Shown: positions 1 to 8,449, counted from the first letter of the stretch. The stretch: DNA of 64,000 bases from Advenella sp048381675 (GCF_048381675.1 NZ_JBLWIS010000007.1:62001-126000), one strand, 5' to 3'. The notes: generated by a model from the letters alone, not told the origin. Program-made: numbers and translations.

Positions 1-378
1 ATCACGGAAATAGATGGACTTGAAAATCACATGATCAGTTACCCCAATCACGTCGATGCCCTTAGCCTGCAACCTTGCCTTGGTTTCTTCCAGCTCTTCA
101 ACGCTGCCAACCTGAAAAGCAATATGCTGAACCCAGTCGGGCGTATTTTGGTCACGACCCATTGGCGGAGAATTGGGTACCTCAAAAAAAGCCAGGATAT
201 TGCCGTTGCCGGCATCCATGAAAATATGCATGTAAGGATCAGGCGCTTTGGTTGAAGGAACCTTGTCTTCTGCGATGGCCAGGACGAAATCCATACCCAG
301 GTTTTCTTTGTACCAAAGTACGGTTTCTTTTGCATCTTTGCAGCGATAAGCAACGTGATGAATTTGTTGGATTGCCAT
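1..378 (-). CDS. VOC (glyoxalase/dioxygenase superfamily) protein, 3' end cut by the window edge
   Basis: The frame is open from an ATG at 378 to base 1 with no stop, giving 126 residues of an incomplete protein. It begins MAIQQIHHVAYRC and carries the vicinal-oxygen-chelate pattern: an N-terminal metal-ligand His (IHHVAYRC), a later acidic strand (ILAFFEVP) and a second His strand (VQHIAFQV). AGAGG lies 7 bases before the ATG, supporting this start. VOC proteins bind a divalent metal and include glyoxalases, ring-cleavage dioxygenases and resistance proteins; the substrate cannot be read here. It is divergent from a MarR-family gene and probably controlled by it through palindromes in the shared 200-base promoter region. 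Confidence 0.8.
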   Translation of the reverse strand, partial: MAIQQIHHVAYRCKDAKETVLWYKENLGMDFVLAIAEDKVPSTKAPDPYMHIFMDAGNGNILAFFEVPNSPPMGRDQNTPDWVQHIAFQVGSVEELEETKARLQAKGIDVIGVTDHVIFKSIYFRD

Positions 379-430
379 GATATTTGCCTCTAAAAATTTT
401 GTGTGTGTATTTGAGATACCGGATTAATTA

Positions 431-444
431 GTAACCATGGTTAC
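431..444. promoter_or_regulatory. Perfect 14-bp palindrome, candidate MarR-family operator
   Basis: GTAACCATGGTTAC reads the same on both strands. It lies about 52 bases upstream of the VOC gene, in the divergent region shared with the MarR-type regulator, where MarR dimers typically bind palindromes. The assignment to this regulator is inference. Confidence 0.4.
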
Positions 445-461
445 CATTAAACCAATATTAT

Positions 462-480
462 TTATTGATGTCAACAATAA
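462..480. promoter_or_regulatory. 19-bp imperfect palindrome, candidate MarR-family operator
   Basis: TTATTGATGTCAACAATAA is an odd-centred palindrome with 8 of 9 base pairs matching. It sits in the middle of the AT-rich divergent region between the VOC gene and the MarR gene. Its length and TTG/CAA half-site edges resemble MarR-family operators. Confidence 0.45.
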
Positions 481-579
481 TTAATAAAAATCAATTATTT
501 ATTAAAAAAACATTATTTTTTAGGTATCATTAAATTAATAATTTTTGTTACTATATTGCCTTCATCCATTTTTTCCATT

Positions 580-1026
580 ATGAACCTGAACCTGGACGAT
601 TTCCTTCCTTACCAGATTACGGCATTGGCTGAACTAGTCAGCCAGTCGATTGCCCCTGTCTATCAGGCCCGCCACGGCCTTATGCGGGATGACTGGCGGG
701 TTTTGTTTGCCCTCAACCAAGGCAAACATATGCGCGCCACCGACATCGCCCATCATGCAAGCCTTGATAAAATGCAGGTCAGTCGCGCCATTGCGCGGCT
801 GGAAGAGAAAAAATTGCTGGCCAGAAGCGTTGATGAACAGGACAAACGCAACCTGATCATTTCAGTCACGCCCAAAGGCCGCTCGGTCTATCAGGAAATT
901 GCACCCGGCATGCTGGCCCGCAACCAGTTCCTGCTCGAAGGCCTGCACCAGAACGAACAGGAACAGCTCAAAACCATCCTGCAATCCATCCACCAGCGGG
1001 CTGAACAGCTTATCAGGCAAGGCTAG
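580..1026 (+). CDS. MarR-family transcriptional regulator
   Basis: This 148-residue protein has MarR size and layout: an N-terminal helix, a winged helix-turn-helix around residues 45-95 (ATDIAHHASLDKMQVSRAIA) with the basic wing DEQDKRNLIISVTPKG, and a C-terminal dimerisation helix. A TTG 24 bases upstream (556) also opens the frame, but the ATG at 580 matches family N-termini. MarR proteins usually repress a divergent gene and are released by small aromatic ligands or oxidants. The divergent VOC gene is the obvious target. The ligand is unknown. Confidence 0.88.
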   Translation: MNLNLDDFLPYQITALAELVSQSIAPVYQARHGLMRDDWRVLFALNQGKHMRATDIAHHASLDKMQVSRAIARLEEKKLLARSVDEQDKRNLIISVTPKGRSVYQEIAPGMLARNQFLLEGLHQNEQEQLKTILQSIHQRAEQLIRQG

Positions 1027-1098
1027 CCCTCTTCAACCCGGCACGCAATTTAAGTTATCATTATTGGCATTCTGAACAGATATAAATACGGACTGGAC

Positions 1099-1908
1099 TT
1101 GATTAACAATACACTTACCATTGCCGGGATGGATCCTTCCGGCGGAGCCGGCATACTGGCCGACGTAAAAACAATGAGTGCCCTGGGCACCTATGCCTGT
1201 GCTGTCGTGGCGGCACTTACCGCACAAAATACGCAGGGTGTGACCGGTGTACAGGCAATCACCCCCGAGTTTGTCGCCTTGCAGCTGGACACCCTTTTTC
1301 AGGATGTACGCATTGACGCAGTCAAGATCGGCATGCTAGGCCATGAGAAAGTCACCCTGGCAGTTACCGAAAAGCTGGCACAATTCAAGCCCGAATATAT
1401 TGTGCTGGACCCTGTCATGGTCGCCAAAAGCGGGGATGTACTGCTTGAAAAAAATGCTATTCATGCATTAAAAGATGCACTGATTCCCCTGTCTACCATG
1501 ATTACGCCCAACCTGCCCGAAGCCGGTGTCCTGCTTGATTCCCGTCCGGTTGAGACCATCAAGGAAATGTACCGTGTTGCAGAAAAACTGCGCAAACTGA
1601 TGTCTGACCGAGAGAACAAATGGGTTCTGCTTAAAGGCGGACACCTGCCAGGCAATGACACCATCGACTTGCTGTATAACGGCGACCAAATGATAGAACT
1701 GCCCGGACAGCGGATAGCCACCAAAAACACCCATGGCACCGGTTGCACGCTATCAGCGGCCATTTGCGCCCTCTTGCCGCAACGCCAAAACATCCCGGAA
1801 GCCACAAAACAGGCCAAGGCCTACCTGGTTGCCGCAATTGCCCAGGCAGACCGGCTTACGGTTGGCAACGGTCACGGTCCCGTGCAACATTTTCATGCAT
1901 GGTGGTAA
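1099..1908 (+). CDS. thiD: Hydroxymethylpyrimidine / phosphomethylpyrimidine kinase
   Basis: Cytosolic kinase that phosphorylates HMP and then HMP-phosphate to the pyrophosphate used in thiamine synthesis. The 269-residue length fits ThiD. Visible features are the N-terminal substrate motif MDPSGGAGILAD (11-22), TPNLPEA (136-142), LKGGHLPG (178-185) and the anion-hole/catalytic Cys motif HGTGCT (212-217). The start is a TTG; no in-frame ATG precedes the conserved N-terminus. No TPP riboswitch is apparent in the short upstream gap. It stands alone, followed after 73 bases by the methyltransferase gene. Confidence 0.93.
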   Translation: MINNTLTIAGMDPSGGAGILADVKTMSALGTYACAVVAALTAQNTQGVTGVQAITPEFVALQLDTLFQDVRIDAVKIGMLGHEKVTLAVTEKLAQFKPEYIVLDPVMVAKSGDVLLEKNAIHALKDALIPLSTMITPNLPEAGVLLDSRPVETIKEMYRVAEKLRKLMSDRENKWVLLKGGHLPGNDTIDLLYNGDQMIELPGQRIATKNTHGTGCTLSAAICALLPQRQNIPEATKQAKAYLVAAIAQADRLTVGNGHGPVQHFHAWW

Positions 1909-1981
1909 GGATTACGACAAAACACGAATGATCTTAGTACAATAGGTCCAACTTTCATTTGAATGATTACAAGAAGCCAAT

Positions 1982-2659
1982 ATGAATGCCCCAACATCTT
2001 TAATTGAACAAAGCCGCTTTAACATGGTAGAGCAGCAGATCCGCCCGGCCAATGTTTTTGATAGTGCAGTACTGGATGCCATGCTTGCATTGCCGCGCGA
2101 GAACTTCGTTCCCGAACGCTACAAAAACCTGGCTTTTTCCGATATTGAAATTCCATTGGTCATCAACGGAATTGATACCCATGAGACCATGCTGCCACCT
2201 AAAATAGAGGCGCGCCTGGCACAGGAACTTCAATTAAAGCCCACTGATGCAGCACTGGAGATCGGTACGGGTTCAGGCTTTCAGGCTGCCTTGCTCAGTC
2301 GCTTGTGTGCACAGGTTCTCAGCATCGAAATCGATACGCATATCGCCGCTTTCGCCAAGGAAAATCTGCAGCGTGAAAAAATCAGCAATGTCAATGTTGA
2401 AATTGGTGATGGCCGCACTGGCTGGGGCTCGGCCGAGTTCAATGCCATTCTGGTTACCGGTTCCCTGCCCAGCATCCCGGACTCCCTGAAATACCAGCTT
2501 GCCATCGGTGGTCGCCTGGTTGCTGTTGTAGGTCAGGCTCCCGCCATGACTGCCGTACGGATTACCCGTACCACAGCCGCCTCCTTCGAAACCGAATCTT
2601 TGTTTGAAACCTGCATCAAGCCACTTAGTGGCACCACCGTTTCACACTTCAAGTTCTAG
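1982..2659 (+). CDS. Protein-L-isoaspartate O-methyltransferase-family protein
   Basis: This 225-residue SAM-dependent methyltransferase has motif I EIGTGSGFQ (93-101), as in Pcm enzymes that methylate damaged isoaspartyl residues. The N-terminus (RFNMVEQQIRP, LDAMLALPRENFVP) is Pcm-like. The usual substrate motif around S-Q-P before motif I is not obvious; the corresponding stretch reads DTHETMLPPKIEA, so repair activity is not assured. Its TAG stop lies inside a palindromic CTAG shared with the stop of the convergent rfaE2 gene. Confidence 0.8.
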   Translation: MNAPTSLIEQSRFNMVEQQIRPANVFDSAVLDAMLALPRENFVPERYKNLAFSDIEIPLVINGIDTHETMLPPKIEARLAQELQLKPTDAALEIGTGSGFQAALLSRLCAQVLSIEIDTHIAAFAKENLQREKISNVNVEIGDGRTGWGSAEFNAILVTGSLPSIPDSLKYQLAIGGRLVAVVGQAPAMTAVRITRTTAASFETESLFETCIKPLSGTTVSHFKF

Positions 2660-3165
2660 GCATTCTCTTCAGGCGCCTGCCCTGCTTCCCTGATTTTATT
2701 CACCAGGGAAGTGGTGGAGCGCTGAAACTCAAAGGGAATGGCTATTGCCTTGCCACCCCAGCTTTTTACCCTTGCCGTTTCTGGCAGTTTTTCCATTTCA
2801 TAATCGCCACCCTTGACAATAATGTCTGGCTTTAGCTGCTCTATCAGCTCAAGCGGCGTGTCTTCAGCAAAACTAGTAACGGCACTTACGCAAGACAATG
2901 CCGCCAACAAAGCCGCCCGGTCTTCCTGACTATTCAAGGGGCGGTCGGGCGCCTTGCCCAGGCGTCGTACCGACTCATCGGTATTGACGGCAACAATTAA
3001 CGTAGCACCCAGTTGTGCCGCCTGATCAAGATAACTGACATGTCCGCGATGCAAGATGTCAAACACCCCATTGGTAAATACCAGGGGACGCTTTAATTCA
3101 CCCTTTTCCACTGCCTGCAAACATTGCTCGCGACTGAGTATTTTTTTTTCAAAGCGAATCGTCAT
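2656..3165 (-). CDS. rfaE2: D-glycero-beta-D-manno-heptose 1-phosphate adenylyltransferase
   Basis: Makes ADP-heptose from heptose 1-phosphate for the LPS inner core. At 169 residues it equals only the C-terminal half of E. coli HldE, so kinase and adenylyltransferase are separate genes in this organism. The nucleotidyltransferase signature is clear: FTNGVFDILHRGH (30-42, HxGH), followed by a VKGGDY motif and the C-terminal RSTTSLVNKI. GAGG lies 7 bases before the ATG. It follows ubiB by 15 bases and is probably cotranscribed. The isomerase step (gmhA) lies at 29.4 kb. Confidence 0.93.
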   Translation of the reverse strand: MTIRFEKKILSREQCLQAVEKGELKRPLVFTNGVFDILHRGHVSYLDQAAQLGATLIVAVNTDESVRRLGKAPDRPLNSQEDRAALLAALSCVSAVTSFAEDTPLELIEQLKPDIIVKGGDYEMEKLPETARVKSWGGKAIAIPFEFQRSTTSLVNKIREAGQAPEENA

Positions 3166-3180
3166 TATTGCCTCAACTCC

Positions 3181-4755
3181 TTATTTATTGAACAAGCCTG
3201 CATTGACTGCCAGCCACAAGAAAAGAAATGCATTAAGTGCCAGGACAATCCCGACTACGGTTAACACCCGTTTGGTCTTGACCTGCGTCTGGTTAAGTTT
3301 TTCCAGTTCTTTCCTGAGCTGGGGCTGACTATAATCACGAGCCAGGCTGGCATGCACCAAACGGGGCAATTCGGGAATGATCTGCGACCATTGGGGGGCC
3401 TCATGCTTGATGCGCTCAAGCAGTCCTTTAGGTCCAATACGGTTCCACATCCATTTTTCCAGGAAAGGCTTGGCAGTTTTCCATAAATCCAGATCAGGAT
3501 CCAGTTCACGACCCATCCCTTCAACATTAAGCAGGGTTTTCTGCAGCAGGACAAGCTGGGGCTGGATCTCAACATTAAAGCGGCGGGAAGTCTGGAACAG
3601 CCGCATTAACACTTGCCCTAATGAAATCTCAGAAAGAGGCCGATCAAAATGCGGTTCACATACCGCCCGCACAGCCGCCTCAAGCTCTTCCTCTCGGGTA
3701 TTTGGCGGTACCCAGCCCGATTCAATATGGAGCTGGGCCACGCGACGATAATCGCGCTGGAAAAATGCCAGGAAATTTTGGGCCAAATAGTTTTTATCAA
3801 ATTCGGAAAGGGAGCCAACAATCCCGAAGTCAAGAGCAATGTACTTGCCCATGGAAGCGGGCTGCTCTGACACCAGGATATTGCCCGGATGCATGTCTGC
3901 GTGGAAAAAGCCGTCTTCAAACACCTGGGTAAAGAAAATTTCCACCCCCATGCGCGCGAGTTTCTTGATATCTACCCCCGCCTTGCGCAAGCGCTCAACC
4001 TGGCTGACCGGAATCCCGTCCATCCATTCCATGGTAAAAACCGTTTTGGAAGTCAGGTTCCAGATAACCTCGGGCACCATGATCAGCTGGCTACGCTCGG
4101 GACTGGCAGAAAAATTACGTCTTAACTGACTGCAATTAGCGGCTTCAACCTGCAAATCCAGTTCATCATGCAGGTATTTATCAAATTCGGCCACCACTTC
4201 CTGAGGCTTAAGGCGACGGCCATCAGCCAACATTTTTTGTATCAAGCCGGCAAATACCCGCATGATGGCCAGGTCTTTCTCAATCACCTCAAGCATGCCG
4301 GGCCTGAGCACCTTAACCGCTACCTGTCGCCCATCATGCAACACCGCCCTGTGGACCTGGGCAACCGAAGCCGATGCCACCGGAACAGGATCAAACTTGG
4401 CAAACAGTTGATCAGGAGACTTTCCAAAAGCCTTGGTAATGCTTTCGATGGCAAGCTCAGATGAGAATGGCGGGACCCTGTCCTGCAAAGCCGACAATTC
4501 ATCGGCAATATCAAGGGGAACCAAGTCACGCCGGGTCGACAACACTTGCCCGAATTTGACAAATATCGGGCCCAATGACTCTAGCGCCAGGCGCAATCGC
4601 TCGCCACGCGGTTTCTTGTATTTACGCCCAAGACGAACCACCTTCAGCAAATTAGTTGCAACAGGATGCTTGATACCGCTTAAAACCAGTTCATCCAGGC
4701 CATACCGGATTGAAATTAAAATAATCCTGATAAGCCGAAAAAAAGTCATCATCAT
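3181..4755 (-). CDS. ubiB: Ubiquinone biosynthesis ABC1/ADCK-family ATPase UbiB
   Basis: Atypical kinase-like ATPase required for aerobic ubiquinone synthesis, anchored to the inner membrane. The 524-residue protein shows the family's KxGQ motif KFGQVLSTR (67-75), the Ala-rich loop ASASVAQVH (127-135), the lysine of VAVKV (148), HADMHPGN (285-292) and DFG (309-311). A hydrophobic C-terminal segment (about 495-520) is the expected membrane anchor. Its ATG overlaps the ubiJ stop by four bases (ATGA), implying translational coupling. Confidence 0.97.
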   Translation of the reverse strand: MMMTFFRLIRIILISIRYGLDELVLSGIKHPVATNLLKVVRLGRKYKKPRGERLRLALESLGPIFVKFGQVLSTRRDLVPLDIADELSALQDRVPPFSSELAIESITKAFGKSPDQLFAKFDPVPVASASVAQVHRAVLHDGRQVAVKVLRPGMLEVIEKDLAIMRVFAGLIQKMLADGRRLKPQEVVAEFDKYLHDELDLQVEAANCSQLRRNFSASPERSQLIMVPEVIWNLTSKTVFTMEWMDGIPVSQVERLRKAGVDIKKLARMGVEIFFTQVFEDGFFHADMHPGNILVSEQPASMGKYIALDFGIVGSLSEFDKNYLAQNFLAFFQRDYRRVAQLHIESGWVPPNTREEELEAAVRAVCEPHFDRPLSEISLGQVLMRLFQTSRRFNVEIQPQLVLLQKTLLNVEGMGRELDPDLDLWKTAKPFLEKWMWNRIGPKGLLERIKHEAPQWSQIIPELPRLVHASLARDYSQPQLRKELEKLNQTQVKTKRVLTVVGIVLALNAFLFLWLAVNAGLFNK

Positions 4756-5381
4756 GAAACACCCCGGTCACTTCGTTTGGTTTGCAGTGCCCGGACTCTG
4801 TTTTGCAAGTCATCCAACCGTTGGTTTTTTTGCTTCACCTGTTCCTGAAAGCTTTCAAAAGCAGGACGCGACAATATCATGCGCGCCTCTTCAGACAAAT
4901 ATTCGCTGACATTTTCCGCCCCCCGGCGGACCAGTTCCTGCCCGTTGTCCCGAACAAAACCAAAACTTTTGATAAGCCGTTTGGCCAGAATGGGGCCAAC
5001 CATACGCCTCAGGTCATGCTCGACATCCCAACGCAAGTCGCGGGCCAGGTCTGACACCAGTTGAGCCAGCCCGGCATCACCCTCAAGGTGCAGCAAGGAA
5101 GACAAAAGCTGGGGATTATCACGATTACGGATGGCATCGGGAAGTTCGCTAAACTTGTCTTCAGGCAAGGAAAGACTCACGTTGGGAACGATCGCGGCAT
5201 CAGCCACGCTTAATGAACCATCATAGTGCAGGGTATAAAGGAACGAAAAACGGGCGATATTGATCCGCACGGTTTTACCTGCATGCGCAGCGACCTTATC
5301 CTTGGCCCAAGGCTCTCGGTTAAGTAAGGCGTTCAGCAGATTAACGGAAACCTGATTAGGATGAAGAAAAGAGGGGAACAT
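4752..5381 (-). CDS. ubiJ: Ubiquinone biosynthesis accessory factor UbiJ (SCP2-like)
   Basis: UbiJ carries an SCP2 lipid-binding domain and, with UbiK, scaffolds late ubiquinone-synthesis enzymes. The 209-residue product has an SCP2-like N-terminal half (INIARFSFLYTLHYDG ... LLHLEGDAGLAQLV) and a coiled C-terminal tail rich in Gln, Lys and Arg. I prefer the ATG at 5381 (MFPSFLHPNQ), which matches the family N-terminus; an upstream ATG at 5444 would add 21 Cys-rich residues. Position immediately before ubiB, as in the E. coli ubiE-ubiJ-ubiB order, supports the call. Confidence 0.85.
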   Translation of the reverse strand: MFPSFLHPNQVSVNLLNALLNREPWAKDKVAAHAGKTVRINIARFSFLYTLHYDGSLSVADAAIVPNVSLSLPEDKFSELPDAIRNRDNPQLLSSLLHLEGDAGLAQLVSDLARDLRWDVEHDLRRMVGPILAKRLIKSFGFVRDNGQELVRRGAENVSEYLSEEARMILSRPAFESFQEQVKQKNQRLDDLQNRVRALQTKRSDRGVS

Positions 5382-5517
5382 TTGATGCGTCCGGCAGAAA
5401 AAACAGTTTGGCAAACAAACTTCAAGTTTACCTTTTTTTGTCATGGCCCTGCCATAAACCTAAGCGGAACAAAGAATCCAGGCTGGCAAGGCCACCAATA
5501 TAATCAAGCACAAACAA

Positions 5518-5548
5518 ATAAAGGCGCCCTATAAAAGAGCGCCTTTAT
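5518..5548 (-). terminator. Rho-independent terminator after the Tim44-like gene
   Basis: ATAAAGGCGC (5518-5527) pairs perfectly with GCGCCTTTAT (5539-5548) across an 11-base loop. Read on the minus strand the stem is followed by a T-rich run. It lies 52 bases past the stop of the Tim44-like gene and before ubiJ, so ubiJ-ubiB-rfaE2 probably have their own promoter. Confidence 0.8.
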
Positions 5549-5600
5549 GATTATAGGCCGGCCAATTAAATTAAAAAGCAGGCACAGCAATCAGATGGCA

Positions 5601-6590
5601 TCAAGATGCAGAGTCAACGGGAATTTGCTGGATACCCGCCAACAGCCACCCGCCCTGCTCGGGCTTGTACAAGTTCCATACCTCTTCAAAACGGAATGCG
5701 GCAGTATTCACCTCTTCACGCAGCATGCCAGAGAAGCGGACACTGGCCAAGTGACCGTCATTGACCTGTTCGATACCCAGCAGCTCTGCATTGAGCAGCA
5801 CCACTTCAGTCACAGTCTGGCCGGCACGAGCGGTAATTTGCGGTGTCAGCTCGGCAATCAGGTCGTCAGTGAGGTATTCTTTAAGGGCCGGTATATCGCC
5901 CTTGTCCCAAATACCCTGAATGGCCTTGAACTGTTGCTTGGCATTCTGCAAGAAAGCAGGCGTGTCAAAATCGGCCGGTACAAACCAGGTTTTATCAACA
6001 TTGGGGTTTTCGGCAGCAACCACTTCGGGCTGGGTCGTTGAAACCGGCGCAGCCACAGGGGCCGGCGCGGCGGCAGGCATGGCCGGCTTTTGGCCAAACA
6101 TGGGCTGCTGTTCGTTCTGGCGATACATATTGTTATTGCCAGCGGCACCTTGCATGGCAGGCTTGGCTACGCCACCACGCAGGCGGCGAACGATAAACAT
6201 GATGGCAAAAATGACAATACCAATCAGGATTGCGCTGGAAAGGAACTCAAGAAAAGCGCCACCTAAGCCCATGCTGGATAACAAGGCTGCAATACCCAAG
6301 CCAGCGGCGATGCCCGCGATAGGTCCCAAAAAGCGTGAAAAACCGCTTTTTTGCGCAGCAGCACCGGTTGCAGCAGCTGTACTGCCAGCGGCTGCAGAAC
6401 GCTGTGTTGTATTGGCAGCTGCCGGAGGAGTCGTTGCTGCACGATTCTGAGTAACGTTACTGGACTGACGGCCAACGCTGCTACCACCACCCATGCGACG
6501 CGCTTCGGCATCAAAAGAAACCGTCAGCATGGCGGAGGTTGATACCACCACCAATGCCGCGGCTAAAAATTTGGACCATTTCTTAGTCAT
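5601..6590 (-). CDS. Tim44-like domain membrane protein
   Basis: This 329-residue protein has an N-terminal signal or anchor (MTKKWSKFLAAALVVV), the betaproteobacterial motif EARRMGGGSSVGRQ, an Ala/Thr-rich linker, two hydrophobic segments with Gly-rich turns (GPIAGIAAGLGIAALL and FLSSAILIGIVIFAIMFIV), a Pro/Ala/Gln-rich linker and a C-terminal Tim44-like domain (about 210-329). AAGGAG lies 9 bases before the ATG at 6590 and fixes this start over an upstream ATG at 6686. Family members are inner-membrane proteins of uncertain role. It is inserted between ubiE and ubiJ. Confidence 0.85.
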   Translation of the reverse strand: MTKKWSKFLAAALVVVSTSAMLTVSFDAEARRMGGGSSVGRQSSNVTQNRAATTPPAAANTTQRSAAAGSTAAATGAAAQKSGFSRFLGPIAGIAAGLGIAALLSSMGLGGAFLEFLSSAILIGIVIFAIMFIVRRLRGGVAKPAMQGAAGNNNMYRQNEQQPMFGQKPAMPAAAPAPVAAPVSTTQPEVVAAENPNVDKTWFVPADFDTPAFLQNAKQQFKAIQGIWDKGDIPALKEYLTDDLIAELTPQITARAGQTVTEVVLLNAELLGIEQVNDGHLASVRFSGMLREEVNTAAFRFEEVWNLYKPEQGGWLLAGIQQIPVDSAS

Positions 6591-6764
6591 TAAAACTAGC
6601 TCCTTGTATATAATCGGGCCTGCCTTCGCAGGCGTATCGGCTAATCTTACAAAAAGCTGAACGTTTTCACAAGTAAAAAAAACCAAAAAGGCAAGGCTAT
6701 TGTTTCAAAACACTACTTTTCAACCATTCCCTGCCCTGTTTTATGACACCAACCGAGCTTGCTT

Positions 6765-7532
6765 TCAGCCCAGCTTGATACCCTCGTGCACAGCGGCAAC
6801 GCCCGCAGTCAGGTTAAAATACTGCACCCGATCAAAGCCAACTTCACGCATCATGCCTGCCAGCGTTTCCTGGTCAGGATGCATGCGAATGGATTCGGCC
6901 AGGTAACGGTAACTGTCTTCATCGCTGGCAATTTTCTTGCCCAGCCAAGGCAATATATTGAAAGAGTACCAGTCATAAGCAGGTTCCAGTGGCTTGTAAA
7001 CCCTGGAAAACTCAAGTACCAGCAGTTTGCCGCCCGGTTTGAGCACCCTGAACATTTCAGCCAGCGCTTTTTCTTTATGTGTCATATTGCGCAAACCAAA
7101 TGCCACCGTTACGCAATCAAAATAATTATCGGGAAACGGCAAGTACTCAGCGTCACAAACCGCTGTAGGCAAGACGACACCTTTGTCGATAAGACGGTCA
7201 CGGCCCACACTTAACATGGAACTGTTGATATCGGTATGCCAGACCTCTCCAGTATCCCCCACTTTTTTCCCAAAAGCCAGGGCAAGGTCTCCGGTGCCTC
7301 CGGCGATATCAAGCACCTTCATGCCCCGGCGTACATTGGCCCGGCCAATGGTGAACACTTTCCAGACCCGATGCAACCCTACCGACATAAGATCATTCAT
7401 GACATCGTAACGGGAAGCCACCGAGTGAAAGACTTCCGCCACCTTGCTGGCCTTTTCGGATTCATTGACGGTCTTGAAGCCGAAATGGGTGGTTGAATTT
7501 TCGCTGCTTTCTTGGTTCGTATCAGGTTTCAT
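6765..7532 (-). CDS. ubiE: Demethylmenaquinone / 2-methoxy-6-polyprenyl-benzoquinol C-methyltransferase
   Basis: SAM-dependent C-methyltransferase of ubiquinone (and menaquinone) synthesis. At 255 residues it has the UbiE hallmarks YDVMNDLMS (42-50), SAM motif I DIAGGTGDLA (75-84) and FGLRNMTHKEKAL near residue 145. It starts with ATG and is divergent from phoB. The 174-base gap to the Tim44-like gene contains T-rich tracts on the minus strand but no clear hairpin. Confidence 0.97.
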   Translation of the reverse strand: MKPDTNQESSENSTTHFGFKTVNESEKASKVAEVFHSVASRYDVMNDLMSVGLHRVWKVFTIGRANVRRGMKVLDIAGGTGDLALAFGKKVGDTGEVWHTDINSSMLSVGRDRLIDKGVVLPTAVCDAEYLPFPDNYFDCVTVAFGLRNMTHKEKALAEMFRVLKPGGKLLVLEFSRVYKPLEPAYDWYSFNILPWLGKKIASDEDSYRYLAESIRMHPDQETLAGMMREVGFDRVQYFNLTAGVAAVHEGIKLG

Positions 7533-7557
7533 ACAATAATCTTATTTAAACGGAGTG

Positions 7558-7575
7558 TTGTCACAAACATGACAT
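7558..7575 (+). promoter_or_regulatory. Possible Pho box upstream of phoB
   Basis: TTGTCAC, AAAC, ATGACAT has the 7-4-7 spacing of the PhoB site. The first half-site matches the CTGTCAY consensus at 6 of 7 positions and the second at 5 of 7. It lies 76 bases before phoB, as expected for autoregulation. A further GTGTCAT at 7594-7600 could be an extra half-site. Weak evidence by eye. Confidence 0.35.
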
Positions 7576-7650
7576 AATTAGGCAATACCATAAGTGTCAT
7601 ACATAAGTATTGCATTTTAACATTGGTACCATTACAAATTTTACTTCATT

Positions 7651-8346
7651 ATGGCAAGCACAATCCTCGTAGTAGAAGATGAGCCGGCAATTCAGGAACT
7701 CATTTCCGTCAATTTATCCTTTGCAGGTCATAAAGTTTTACGCGCACTTGATGCTGAACAGGCAAAAATCCTGATCAACGCAGAGCTCCCTGACCTGATT
7801 CTGCTGGACTGGATGCTACCCGGTGCTTCGGGCCTGAGCCTGGCCAGAAGCCTGCGGTCCGATGAACGGACCAAGGGCATTCCCATCATCATGCTAACAG
7901 CCAAAAGCGCTGAAGAAGATAAAGTTGAAGGCCTTGAAAGTGGTGCCGACGACTATATTACAAAGCCCTTTTCACCCAAAGAGCTAATGGCACGCATCAA
8001 GGCGGTTTTACGTCGCCGGGCACCACAACTGACCGATGATGAAATTGAAATTGCCGGCCTTAAACTGGATCCGGTTTCCCACCGAATTACCGGCAATGGC
8101 AACAACCTGCCCTTGGGGCCCACTGAATTCCGCCTTTTGCATTTTTTCATGACCCACCCCGAACGTGTCTTTACCCGCAGCCAGCTACTTGACCAGGTGT
8201 GGGGAGATCATGTGTTTCTTGAAGAAAGAACGGTCGATGTCCATATCCGCCGTTTGCGCAAAGCGCTTGAACCCTCGGACCATCATGGCCTGATTGAAAC
8301 CGTTCGTGGCAGCGGGTACCGTTTCACCACCCGTCTTCCACAATAA
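7651..8346 (+). CDS. phoB: Phosphate regulon response regulator PhoB
   Basis: OmpR/PhoB-class regulator that activates phosphate-starvation genes. The 231-residue protein has a receiver domain with acidic pocket E9/D10, phosphoacceptor D53 (LILLDWMLPG), T83 and K105 (KPFSP). The C-terminal winged helix (about 130-228) ends with RTVDVHIRRLRKAL and VRGSGYRF. The close match to PhoB in linker and wing and the phoR partner downstream make this the phosphate system rather than a generic OmpR-type pair. Confidence 0.93.
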   Translation: MASTILVVEDEPAIQELISVNLSFAGHKVLRALDAEQAKILINAELPDLILLDWMLPGASGLSLARSLRSDERTKGIPIIMLTAKSAEEDKVEGLESGADDYITKPFSPKELMARIKAVLRRRAPQLTDDEIEIAGLKLDPVSHRITGNGNNLPLGPTEFRLLHFFMTHPERVFTRSQLLDQVWGDHVFLEERTVDVHIRRLRKALEPSDHHGLIETVRGSGYRFTTRLPQ

Positions 8347-8449
8347 CGACCGCATAATGCGATAAAATCCCGTTGGCAGACCAAACGGCCTGTTATTTAC
8401 CCTTCATTTACACGTTATTTTGGGCATACAGGCCCGGTGGTTGCTTATC

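Noticed and set aside
48..353. 101-codon minus-strand frame at the left edge
   Set aside because: It is out of phase with the VOC gene, whose frame runs 378 to 1 with conserved metal-site histidines and a good ribosome site.
5920..6450. 176-codon plus-strand frame opposite the Tim44-like gene
   Set aside because: Ala/Gly-rich antisense of a low-complexity linker; the minus-strand gene has signal peptide and ribosome site.
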